Shown here: piece after piece, positions 23,287 through 30,745 of the stretch
Position numbering within the stretch: the stretch's first letter is position 1
Layout of the letters: the number at the start of each line of letters is the position of its first letter
Assembly (NCBI RefSeq): GCF_003385215.1
Contig: NZ_PQHW01000080.1
Coordinates: 1 to 32,667, forward strand
DNA from: Amycolatopsis thermalba
GTDB taxonomy: Bacteria; Actinomycetota; Actinomycetes; Mycobacteriales; Pseudonocardiaceae
DNA length: 32,667 nucleotides
Direction of reading: 5' to 3'
The notes under the pieces: model-generated
Seen by the model: only the letters and a program-made list of their open reading frames with translations
What the model was told of the DNA's origin: nothing
The model's database searches: none
Made by a program: the position numbers and the translations under genes

Positions 23287-24287
23287 TGGCGATGTCCCGT
23301 CTGGGCAGGTGGCTGCGCTGGGGCGTGCTCGTCGTGATCCTCGCGACGCTGGCCACCGCGATCGTGATCGTCGTGCGGGACAGCGCGCGCGGCAAGCACC
23401 TCACCGCGTACTTCACCGCGGCCGTCGGGATCTACCCCGGTTCGGAGGTGCGGATCCTCGGCGTCCCGGTGGGTACCGTGGACACCGTCGAACCACAGGG
23501 GCAGCAGGTCAAGGTGGTCTTCACCGTCGACCGCGGCATCCGGGTGCCCGCCGACGCCGCCGCGCTGGTCGTGACGCCGAGCCTGGTCAGCGACCGGTAC
23601 GTGCAGCTCGCGCCGGTCTACCGCGGCGGGCCGGAGATCGCCGACGGGACGGTCATCCCGGTGGCGCGCACCGCGGTGCCGGTCGAGCTGGACCAGCTGT
23701 TCGCGAGCCTGGACCGGCTGACGACCGCGCTGGGACCGCAGGGCGCCAACAGTGGCGGCGCGCTGTCGGAGCTGCTGAGCAGCGCGGCGGAGGACCTCAC
23801 GGGCAACGGCGCCCAGCTCGGCGAGATGATCCGGCAGCTCGGCCAGGCGGCCACGACGCTGAGCGGGTCGCGCGACGACCTGTTCGCCACCGTCGACAAC
23901 CTGCAGCGGTTCACCACGATGCTGGCGGACAACGACGACCAGGTGGGCCGGCTGGCCGATCTGCTGGCGCAGGTGTCGGCGTTCCTGGCCTCCGAACGGG
24001 ACGTCTTCGGCGCGTCGCTGGACGAACTGGCCTCGGCGCTCGGTCAGATCCAGCAGTTCGTGCGGGACAACCGCGGCCGCGTGAAGTCCAATGTGGACAA
24101 GCTGATGGGGACCACGCAGGTGCTGGCGAACCAGCGCGCCGCGCTGTCCGAGGCGCTGACCGCGGCGCCGGAGGCGCTGAACCGGCTGCTCGCCGCCTAC
24201 GACCCGGCCAACTCGACGATCTACAGCCGCGCCGACCTCAACGAGTTCAGCATGGGCCCGGTCCTGCCGCTGGGAGGCAGCCGATGA
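23286..24287 (+). CDS. mceD: Mce family protein D
   Basis: A 333-aa protein: anchor at about 10-30 (WGVLVVILATLATAIVIVV), MCE domain at about 38-120 (LTAYFTAAVGIYPGSEVRIL, GVPVGTVDTVEP, PSLVSDRYVQLAP), then a long helical stretch (DDLFATVDNLQRFTTMLADN, VDKLMGTTQVLANQRAALSE). It ends with LNEFSMGPVLPLGGSR. The start is ATG 23286, preceded by a strong GGGAGGAGG site inside the end of mceC; the stop overlaps the mceE ATG (ATGA). The GIYPGSEVRILGV form is typical of MceD-type subunits. Confidence 0.93.
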   Translation: MAMSRLGRWLRWGVLVVILATLATAIVIVVRDSARGKHLTAYFTAAVGIYPGSEVRILGVPVGTVDTVEPQGQQVKVVFTVDRGIRVPADAAALVVTPSLVSDRYVQLAPVYRGGPEIADGTVIPVARTAVPVELDQLFASLDRLTTALGPQGANSGGALSELLSSAAEDLTGNGAQLGEMIRQLGQAATTLSGSRDDLFATVDNLQRFTTMLADNDDQVGRLADLLAQVSAFLASERDVFGASLDELASALGQIQQFVRDNRGRVKSNVDKLMGTTQVLANQRAALSEALTAAPEALNRLLAAYDPANSTIYSRADLNEFSMGPVLPLGGSR

Positions 24288-25294
24288 AGCGGATGTCCCT
24301 GGCGCTGCTGTCCGTGCTGGCGCTGCTGGCCGGCTGCTCGTTCGGCGGGCTCTACGACACGCCGTTGCCCGGCGGCGCGGACCTCGGCGACCACCCGTAC
24401 CGGGTCACCGTCGGGTTCCGCGACGTGCTCGACCTCGTGCCGCAGTCCGCGGTGCAGGTCGGTGACGTGCCGGTCGGCCGGGTCGAGCGGATCGAGTTGT
24501 CCGCCGACGGCCGCACCGCGCAGGTCACGCTGCTGGTCAACGGCACGGTGCGGCTGCCGGCGAACGCGGAGGCGTGGTTGCGGCAGAGCAGCCTGCTGGG
24601 GGAGAAGTTCGTCGAGCTGGGGCCGCCCGCGGCCGGTGAACCGCAGGGCAGCCTCGCCGACGGCGCCCGCATCCCGGTCGAGCGGACCAACCGCAACCCG
24701 CAGGTCGAGGAGGTGCTCGGCGCGTTGTCGATGCTGCTCAACGGCGGCGGCGTGGGCCAGCTGCAGCAGATCAGCCGCGAGCTGAACGCCGCACTGGGTG
24801 GGAACGAGGCGGAGATCCGCGACCTGCTGACCGAGGTGAACACCTTCGTCGGCGGGCTGGACCAGCACCGCGCCGAGATCACCCGCGCGCTGACCGGCAT
24901 CGAGGCGCTGTCCGCGTCGCTGTCCGCGCGCCGGGACCAGATCACCGGGGTGCTGGACGACCTCGGGCCCGGCATCGACGTGCTGGCGCGGCAGCGTGAG
25001 CAGCTGGTCACCATGCTGACCTCGCTCGACCACCTCTCCGGCGTCGCCGTCGATACCGTCAACCGCGGCAAGGACGACCTGATCGCCGACCTGCGGGCGC
25101 TGGAACCGACGCTGCGCCAGCTCACCGTGGCCGGGCAGCAGCTGCCGGAGGCGATGGAGATGCTGCTGACCTTCCCGTTCCCGGATGCCGCGCTGGACGC
25201 CATCAAGGGCGACTACCTCAACCTGTACCTGGACTTCGACGCCCAGACCTCGGGTGCGCAGTCCGTGCCGCTGCCGCTGGGTGGGGGTTCCTAG
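24284..25294 (+). CDS. mceE: Mce family lipoprotein E
   Basis: A 336-aa lipoprotein, the usual position and form of MceE (LprK-type). The signal MKRMSLALLSVLALLAGC gives lipidation at Cys18. The MCE domain (about 38-118) shows YRVTVGFRDVLDLVPQSAVQ, VGDVPVGRVERIEL and LRQSSLLGEKFVELG. Helical repeats follow (LTEVNTFVGGLDQHRAEITR, LSARRDQITGVLDDLGPGI), ending with DYLNLYLDFDAQ. The lipid anchor should tether the Mce assembly to the outer face of the cytoplasmic membrane. It overlaps mceD by ATGA and abuts mceF. Confidence 0.94.
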   Translation: MKRMSLALLSVLALLAGCSFGGLYDTPLPGGADLGDHPYRVTVGFRDVLDLVPQSAVQVGDVPVGRVERIELSADGRTAQVTLLVNGTVRLPANAEAWLRQSSLLGEKFVELGPPAAGEPQGSLADGARIPVERTNRNPQVEEVLGALSMLLNGGGVGQLQQISRELNAALGGNEAEIRDLLTEVNTFVGGLDQHRAEITRALTGIEALSASLSARRDQITGVLDDLGPGIDVLARQREQLVTMLTSLDHLSGVAVDTVNRGKDDLIADLRALEPTLRQLTVAGQQLPEAMEMLLTFPFPDAALDAIKGDYLNLYLDFDAQTSGAQSVPLPLGGGS

Positions 25295-26347
25295 ATGCTG
25301 ACCCGCAAGGTGCGTGTGCAGGTCATCGTGTTCGCCTTGATCGCGCTGGCCGGGATCACCTACGTCGGCGCCCGCTACGCCGGGCTGGACCGGCTCTTCG
25401 GCGGCGGCGGGTACGTGGTGCGCGTGGAACTGGCCGACTCCGGCGGCATCTTCACCAATGCCGAGGTCACCTACAACGGCGTGCCGATCGGCCGGGTCGG
25501 GGAGCTGCGGCTCACCGACACCGGGCTGGAGGCCGACCTGCGCATCGACGACGGCACCCCGCCGGTGCCCGCGGACGTCGAGGCGGTGGTGACCAACCGG
25601 TCGGCGGTGGGGGAGCAGTACGTCGACCTGCGGCCCCGCAGCTCGGGCGGCCCGGTGCTGGCCGACGGCTCGGTGATCGCGCGGCCGCGCACCCGGCTGC
25701 CGCTGCCGAACGAGCAGCTGGTGCTGAACCTGGACCGCCTGGTGGCGTCGGTGCCGCGGGACGACCTGCGCTCGGTGGTCGACGAACTGTACGAGGCGAC
25801 GCTCGGCACCGGCCCGAGCCTGCAGGCCCTGCTCGACGCGACGGCCGCGTTCACCCGATCGGCGTCGGACCACCTGCCTCAGACCATCCAGCTGATCACC
25901 GACGCGGACACCGTGCTGACCACGCAGATCGAGAACTCCGCCGCGATCACGGCGTTCGGCGCGGACGCCAAGCGCATCGCCGAGACGCTGCGGAACTCGG
26001 ACGCGGACCTGTCGGCGATCCTGTCGTCGGCGCCCCCGGCCGCGGAGCAGATCAGCGGCCTGCTGCGCGAAACCGGCCCGAACCTGACCACGTTGCTGGC
26101 GAACCTGCTGACCACGTCGCAGGTGCTGCTCGCCCACCGCGACGGAGTGGAGGAGCTGCTGGTGGCCGCGCCCGCGGCGATCGAGGCCGGGAGCACGGTC
26201 ATCACGGGTGATTCGGCGGGGTTCGGCCTGGCGACGACGTTCTTCGATCCGCTGCCGTGCACCGCCGGGTACGAGGGCACCCGGTACCGCAACGGCCTGG
26301 ACACCACACCCGCGCCGCTGAACACGGCGGCCGGGTGCCGACGCTGA
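25295..26347 (+). CDS. mceF: Mce family protein F
   Basis: A 350-aa protein starting immediately after the mceE stop. Anchor at about 7-25 (VIVFALIALAGITYVGARYA), MCE domain at about 38-120 (YVVRVELADSGGIFTNAEVT, YNGVPIGRVGELRL, VTNRSAVGEQYVDLRP), a helical region (FTRSASDHLPQTIQLITD, ISGLLRETGPNLTTLLANLL) and a C-terminal end with FFDPLPCTAGYEGTRYR, the usual MceF closing motif with a Cys pair. GGIFTNAEVTYNGVPIG is diagnostic of the F subunit. It completes the six-subunit set. Confidence 0.94.
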   Translation: MLTRKVRVQVIVFALIALAGITYVGARYAGLDRLFGGGGYVVRVELADSGGIFTNAEVTYNGVPIGRVGELRLTDTGLEADLRIDDGTPPVPADVEAVVTNRSAVGEQYVDLRPRSSGGPVLADGSVIARPRTRLPLPNEQLVLNLDRLVASVPRDDLRSVVDELYEATLGTGPSLQALLDATAAFTRSASDHLPQTIQLITDADTVLTTQIENSAAITAFGADAKRIAETLRNSDADLSAILSSAPPAAEQISGLLRETGPNLTTLLANLLTTSQVLLAHRDGVEELLVAAPAAIEAGSTVITGDSAGFGLATTFFDPLPCTAGYEGTRYRNGLDTTPAPLNTAAGCRR

Positions 26348-26360
26348 GGAGAGGGTTGCC

Positions 26361-26903
26361 GTGAGAGCTGTGTTGATCGCCGGCGCGCTGGCCGGGATGG
26401 CGGTGTTGGCCGGGTGCGGGCCGGAGCGGGCCGCACCGGAGGAGAACGCCGCCGCGATCACCTGGTCGGAGCACGTGTGCGCGGCCGTCCGCGACGGCGG
26501 GGCGAAGCTGTCGCAGCTGCCCGGGGTGGACGCCTCGGACGCCGGCAAGGCGCGGGAGGGCCTGGTCACCTACCTGGCGTCGCTGTCGCAGGCCCTGACC
26601 GACCTGGGCCACGGCATCACGAGGGAGGGTCCGCCTCCGGTGACGGACGGCCAGGCCACGGTGGACCGGGCGATGGACACCCTGAACGCGACGAAGTCCT
26701 CGGTGGACGCCGCCCGCGCCGCCCTGGAGTCGGCGCCGATCACCGACCAGGCGAGTTTCGAGCAGGCGGTCCGCGGCGCCGGCGACGCCTTCGCCCACCT
26801 CGGCACCGCCACGGAAGGCCCCACCAAGGACCTCACGAACAACCCCGAACTCGCCAAGGCATTCGAGAAGGCCCCAACCTGCCAAGCCCTGGACGGCGCA
26901 TAA
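26361..26903 (+). CDS. Lipoprotein closing the mce operon
   Basis: A 180-aa lipoprotein (MRAVLIAGALAGMAVLAGC, lipidated at Cys19). The mature part is helical and has only two more Cys (EHVCAAV, PTCQAL), near its start and end, which could pair. Stretches such as LVTYLASLSQALTDLGHGI and ATVDRAMDTLNATKSSVDAA suggest a helical bundle. The GTG start has a GGAGAGGG site and lies 13 bases after mceF, so it is probably in the operon. It carries no MCE domain. Its position resembles the Mce-associated small proteins of other actinobacterial operons, but no such family match is evident by eye. A stabilising or periplasmic partner role is inference. Confidence 0.8.
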   Translation: MRAVLIAGALAGMAVLAGCGPERAAPEENAAAITWSEHVCAAVRDGGAKLSQLPGVDASDAGKAREGLVTYLASLSQALTDLGHGITREGPPPVTDGQATVDRAMDTLNATKSSVDAARAALESAPITDQASFEQAVRGAGDAFAHLGTATEGPTKDLTNNPELAKAFEKAPTCQALDGA

Positions 26904-27150
26904 CAAAACAACACAACCGCCACCCGGCAACGCAAAGCAACAACCCCCCGAACCACTCCGCCTCCCGCACCCGATCCCCAGCCCACATCGGTTGCCGAGC
27001 AGCGGGGTCAAGGTACTCTTTCCCGCCTTGACGCCGCTTCTCGGCAACCGAACACTGAGAGATCGGGTTCGGGAGGGCACCCAATCGGGGCGTAGCGAAG
27101 CGAAGCTGGCGCAGTAGATACCTGCGTAGCGCAAAACACCCGCGTAGCGG
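26904..27150. other. Structured non-coding region after the mce operon
   Basis: This 247-base gap, between the convergent mce operon and a PucR gene, holds a large imperfect hairpin (26989-27050), flanking acccgatc/gatcgggt arms that could extend it, and three direct copies of GCGTAGCG (27091-27098, 27123-27130, 27141-27148). Its A/C-rich first third (26904-26960) shows no gene. Confidence 0.65.
26989..27050. terminator. Large imperfect hairpin, probable terminator of the mce operon
   Basis: Arms 26989-27013 and 27026-27050 are complementary over 25 bases with two mismatches, around a 12-base loop (tactctttcccg). The stem is unusually long for a simple terminator and may be part of a mobile intergenic repeat. 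Confidence 0.6.
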
Positions 27151-28458
27151 CTACGAGACCCCCAACAACCGAGCCGCCCGCAGCGCGATCTCCAGATCCG
27201 ACCGGCTCTCCGGATCGTTCAACCGCTCCCCGAACAGCTCCTCCAGCTGCCGCATCCGGTACCGCACGGTCTGCGGGTGCACGCCCAGCCGGTCCGCCAT
27301 GTCCGGCGCCGTCCCGCTGGACTGCAGCCAGGCCAGCAACGTCTGCCCCAGCCGCGTCCGTTGCTTGTCGGTCAGCCCGTTCAGCGGCGCGAGACAGCGC
27401 CGGATCAGCTCCTTGACGAGGAACTCGTCCGACAGCAGCCACAACGTCGCCAGGTGATCGGTCGCGCGCGCCAGCGGCGGCGCCTCGATCACCCCGCGCC
27501 GGGCCAGATCCACCGTGCGCCGCGCCCAGCGCAGCGACATCGCCGCGTCGCCCAGTTTCACCTCGGGCCCGATCACCGCGCGCCACCCGGCCAGCGCCGG
27601 TTCCAGCGAGCCCGCCGTGACCAGGTCCGGGTCGGCCAGCAGGCACGGCTGCGGCCCCTCCAGATCCATCAGCACCTCGCTGTCCAGCGACGGCGGCTCG
27701 CGGTGGTGCTGATCGGCGCGCGGTTCCAGGGCGACCGCAACGACCCGGTCCGGCAGCCGCCACCCGGCGGTCGCGGCCAGGCGGGCGATCGCCTTCGGGG
27801 ACGCGGGCGGGTCGGCCATGATCAGTTCCAGCAGCTGGCGCCGCTGCCGCGCCCGCGTGCCGGCGGCCCGTTTCCGCGCGGCCGCGTACCCCTGCAGCGA
27901 CAAGGCGGAGATCTCGTCGACGTAGGCGAAGATCGCCTCCGCCCCGACGCACAGGAAGTCCGTCGACAGGCCCAGCGACTGGCTCACCGACGCCACGTAC
28001 CGCCACGCCACCCGGCCGCCGACGCGGTAGGCGGTCTGCAGCTGGTCCAGCGTGCGGCCCTCGCTGAATTCGACCTTGCCCAGGTGCCGGAACACGCCCA
28101 TCCACGCCTCCTGCGGCGCGGCGGGGTTGCCGAGGTTGTCCATGCAGTGCCGGACCGCCTGCTGGATGCTGCGCACGATGGTCCGGCCGAACGGACCCTC
28201 CAGCGGCCGCGCGTACTCCGGCACGGCGAGCTGGATCTCGCGCAGGATCTCGGCCGTCATCGCGTCGGCGTGCGGCCGGAACGCCTTCGCCAGCTCACGC
28301 GGCAGCGAGGCCCACAGCCTGCTGGCGCGTCCGATGCCCGCGGTGAACTCCGGCTCGTTCTGGCGCTGCCGCGGGGGGAGTCCCGGCGCGCGGGGCGGTC
28401 TCCGGGAGACGTTCTGCCGCACGGTGTTCCCGTGCCGGTAACCGGCATCGGTGGTCAT
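27151..28458 (-). CDS. PucR-family transcriptional regulator (first of a tandem pair)
   Basis: A 435-aa cytoplasmic regulator. An Arg/Pro-rich lead (about 1-40) is followed by an N-terminal helical domain (SLPRELAKAFRPHADAMTAE, EYARPLEGPFGRTIVRS, EFSEGRTLDQLQTAYRVGGR), a middle GGDEF-like-fold region (GWRLPDRVVAVALEP, CLLADPDLV, GPEVKLGDAAMSLRWARRT) and a C-terminal PucR-type helix-turn-helix (TLLAWLQSSGTAPDMADRL, GVHPQTVRYRMRQLEELFG). That C-terminal signature is decisive. The ATG has an AGAGG site. The gene downstream of it on the same strand order is its paralogue at 28622. The ligand is unknown; PucR-type proteins often control catabolic genes nearby. Confidence 0.9.
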   Translation of the reverse strand: MTTDAGYRHGNTVRQNVSRRPPRAPGLPPRQRQNEPEFTAGIGRASRLWASLPRELAKAFRPHADAMTAEILREIQLAVPEYARPLEGPFGRTIVRSIQQAVRHCMDNLGNPAAPQEAWMGVFRHLGKVEFSEGRTLDQLQTAYRVGGRVAWRYVASVSQSLGLSTDFLCVGAEAIFAYVDEISALSLQGYAAARKRAAGTRARQRRQLLELIMADPPASPKAIARLAATAGWRLPDRVVAVALEPRADQHHREPPSLDSEVLMDLEGPQPCLLADPDLVTAGSLEPALAGWRAVIGPEVKLGDAAMSLRWARRTVDLARRGVIEAPPLARATDHLATLWLLSDEFLVKELIRRCLAPLNGLTDKQRTRLGQTLLAWLQSSGTAPDMADRLGVHPQTVRYRMRQLEELFGERLNDPESRSDLEIALRAARLLGVS

Positions 28459-28621
28459 GACTACCTCTTCGTCGGGAGGACCAACATCGCACCACGTCCG
28501 GTGCTTGGCAAGGATCTCTTGCGTGCGCGGAGCAACCGCGCGAAGCGATCGGCCCAGCGCACCGCACGCGGATGAGTGCCGGCGCCTCGTTTTCCCTCAC
28601 CCACGTGACAAATCCGCGCGC

Positions 28622-29722
28622 TCACGGCCGGTCACCCCGCGCGGCGAGGCGTTGCGCGCGCAACGCCAGGTGCATGCTGAACCGGTCCTCGCTGTCGTCC
28701 AGCCGGTCGCCGAACAGCTCCCGCAGCTGGTGCAGCCGCGCCCGCACGGTCTGCGGGTGCACCTGCAGGCGCTTGGCGATTTCCGGCGCCCCGCCACGGG
28801 TTTCCAGCCACGCGAGCAGGGTGTCGCCGAGCCGCTCGCGCTGCTTGCCGCCGAGGGCGTCCAGCGGCCGCAACGCCTGCCGCGCCACCTCGGCGGCGAG
28901 GAAGTCCTCACCCAGCAACCACAACGCGGACAGCTGGTCCACGCACCAGGTGATCGGCTCGTCACCGGCGCTCGCGGGCAGCAGCGCGAGCGCGCGCCGG
29001 GCGGTGCGGTGCGCGGCCGGCGCGTCGGCGAGCGCGACGGTCGGCGAAACCGCGGCGCGCCAGCCGTTCCAGCGCCCGGTCAGCGGGAACAGGTGCCGTT
29101 TGGGGCGGGTGGTCAGCAGGCACGGCCGTGTGCTCTCCAGGTCTACCAGGACCTCGTCGTCCAGCAGCTCCACGGGGAAATCGGCGGTGCCTTCGGCGCG
29201 TTCCAGCGCGACGATCGCGGCCTTGTCCGGCAGGGCCCAGCCCGCGCCCCGGGACATGTTCGCAAGTGTTTCCGGCCCGGCGGGGCGGCCGGACAGGATC
29301 AGCTCGAGCAGCTGCCGCCGTCGCCGCTCGATGGTGCCGCCGGAACTGGACTGCGCCTCGTGGAACCCGTCGAGCGCGGTGGCCGACAGATCCTCCACAT
29401 AGGCGAAGATGATTTCCGCCGCGTGGGCCAGCACCTGCGGCGACGCGCCCGCTTTGCGCAGCACCGGCGCGACGTACTGCCACGCCACGCGCGCGCCGAT
29501 GCGGGCCGCGGCCTGCAGCGCGTCGAGGCTGCGGCCGTCGGCGAACTCCCGCCTGCCGCGCTCGCGGAACAGCTCGATCCAGTCGTGGTGCTTGATCGCG
29601 GGGTTGCCGATGCTTTCGATGACGTGCCGCACCGCCTGCTCGACGCCCTCGGTGAAGACCCGGCCGAACGTCCCGGTCAGCGGGCGCGAATAGGCCGGCA
29701 CCGACCGCTGGACCTCCCGCAT
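28622..29722 (-). CDS. PucR-family transcriptional regulator (second of the pair), start uncertain
   Basis: From ATG 29722 the protein has 366 aa and the same plan as its neighbour: REVQRSVPAYSRPLTGTFGR, FADGRSLDALQAAARIGARV, GWALPDKAAIVALER, then the C-terminal TLLAWLETRGGAPEIAKRL and VHPQTVRARLHQLRELFGD helix-turn-helix. The similarity to the neighbour starts before this ATG: the upstream in-frame codons read WVAVELRPHAGRLAAAI, matching RELAKAFRPHADAMTAEI. Yet no ATG, GTG or TTG occurs in frame before the stop near 29857. A CTG at 29818, nine bases after AGAGGGGG, could be the real start (398 aa), or a frameshift may have removed the original one. It is divergent from the SDR gene. Confidence 0.82.
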   Translation of the reverse strand: MREVQRSVPAYSRPLTGTFGRVFTEGVEQAVRHVIESIGNPAIKHHDWIELFRERGRREFADGRSLDALQAAARIGARVAWQYVAPVLRKAGASPQVLAHAAEIIFAYVEDLSATALDGFHEAQSSSGGTIERRRRQLLELILSGRPAGPETLANMSRGAGWALPDKAAIVALERAEGTADFPVELLDDEVLVDLESTRPCLLTTRPKRHLFPLTGRWNGWRAAVSPTVALADAPAAHRTARRALALLPASAGDEPITWCVDQLSALWLLGEDFLAAEVARQALRPLDALGGKQRERLGDTLLAWLETRGGAPEIAKRLQVHPQTVRARLHQLRELFGDRLDDSEDRFSMHLALRAQRLAARGDRP

Positions 29723-29951
29723 GATCGCCGCCGCGAGCCGCCCGGCGTGCGGGCGCAGTTCGACCGCGACCCAGCGCGGGCCGGAGGCGAGCAGCTCCGC
29801 GTTCCGGTTCTCTACCAGGACGAACGACCCCCTCTCGTGACGTCGGGCAGTCGTTCATGTTACGGCCGGCGACCGGTCGCGGAAGGAGCCGAACGTCATT
29901 CGGTCTGTCCGGCCCGATATTTGTCACGCTGCGACGAAGTCCGGCACCGGA

Positions 29952-29967
29952 TAGGTTGTCCCGCGTG
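29952..29967 (+). promoter_or_regulatory. -10 element for the leaderless SDR gene
   Basis: TAGGTT (29952-29957) is seven bases before the GTG at 29965. A TTGTCAC site (29921-29927) lies 25 bases upstream of it, in the divergent gap shared with the PucR gene. Confidence 0.5.
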
Positions 29968-30711
29968 CGAAAGCGGATTCTGATCACCGGCGCCAGCGCC
30001 GGGCTCGGCGAGGAGATGGCGCGGCAGTTCGGGGCCCTGGACCGGGATCTGGCCCTGTGCGCGCGGCGGCTTCCGCGGCTCGAAGCGCTGCGTTCGGAAG
30101 TGACGGCGGCGCATCCCGGTGTCACAGTAGCGGTTCGCGCCCTGGACGTCACCGACCACGACGCGGTGTTCCGGGTGTTCCGCAAGCTGCGCGACGAGCT
30201 GGGCGGGCTGGACCGGATCGTGGTCAACGCGGGGCTGGGCAAGGGGCAGCCGCTGGGCACCGGGTACTTCGCCGCGAACAAGCAGACGGCCGAGGTGAAC
30301 TTCGTCGCCGCGCTCGCCCAGTGCGAAGCCGCGATGGAGATCTTCCGCGAGCAGGGCGCCGGGCACCTGGTGGTGATCTCGTCGATGAGCGCGATGCGCG
30401 GGATGCCGCGGAACCTGACCACCTACGCGGCGACCAAGGCGGGCGTGGCCGCGCTGGCCGAGGGCATCCGCGCCGATGTGCTCGGCACGGACATCCGGGT
30501 GACGACGATCTTCCCGGGCTACATCCGCTCCGAGATGAACGCCCGGGTGCGCAGGACTCCGCTGCTGGTGGACACCGAGCCCGGCGTGCGCTCGATGGTG
30601 CGGGCCATCGAGCGGGAACGCCCGCACGCCTACACACCGGCCTGGCCGTGGACCCCGCTGAGCTTCGCGATGCGGCACCTGCCACTGCGGCTGCTGGCGA
30701 AGGTCACCTGA
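29965..30711 (+). CDS. Short-chain dehydrogenase/reductase (SDR)
   Basis: A 248-aa NAD(P)-dependent oxidoreductase of classical SDR type. The cofactor loop is ITGASAGLGEEMA (residues about 7-19), followed by LALCARRLPRLEAL (Arg residues favour NADP), LDVTDHD, and IVVNAGLGKG in place of NNAG. The catalytic set is Ser in VVISSMSAMRG and YxxxK in TYAATKAG. PGYIRSEM closes the core. Near the C-terminus lies a segment WPWTPLSFAMRHLPLRLLAKV that could be a membrane-associating helix, as in SDRs acting on lipids. The GTG start is fixed by the TAGGTT seven bases before it; no ribosome site is seen. Substrate unknown. A strong hairpin follows. Confidence 0.92.
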   Translation: MRKRILITGASAGLGEEMARQFGALDRDLALCARRLPRLEALRSEVTAAHPGVTVAVRALDVTDHDAVFRVFRKLRDELGGLDRIVVNAGLGKGQPLGTGYFAANKQTAEVNFVAALAQCEAAMEIFREQGAGHLVVISSMSAMRGMPRNLTTYAATKAGVAALAEGIRADVLGTDIRVTTIFPGYIRSEMNARVRRTPLLVDTEPGVRSMVRAIERERPHAYTPAWPWTPLSFAMRHLPLRLLAKVT

Positions 30712-30742
30712 GCGGCCGGGACCCGCGCCGGGTCCCGGCCGC
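30712..30742. terminator. Bidirectional hairpin terminator
   Basis: A 13-bp perfect stem (30712-30724 with 30730-30742) with a 5-base loop, beginning right after the SDR stop and ending just before the stop of the convergent phosphoesterase gene (30746). Confidence 0.78.
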
Positions 30743-30745
30743 CGG

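Noticed and set aside
24221-26569. 782-aa reverse frame opposite mceE and mceF
   Set aside because: Gln/Arg/His-rich shadow of the mce genes with no domain.
27091-27148. Replication iterons formed by the three GCGTAGCG copies
   Set aside because: Spacing is irregular (32 and 18 bases), there is no AT-rich unwinding region and no replication gene nearby.
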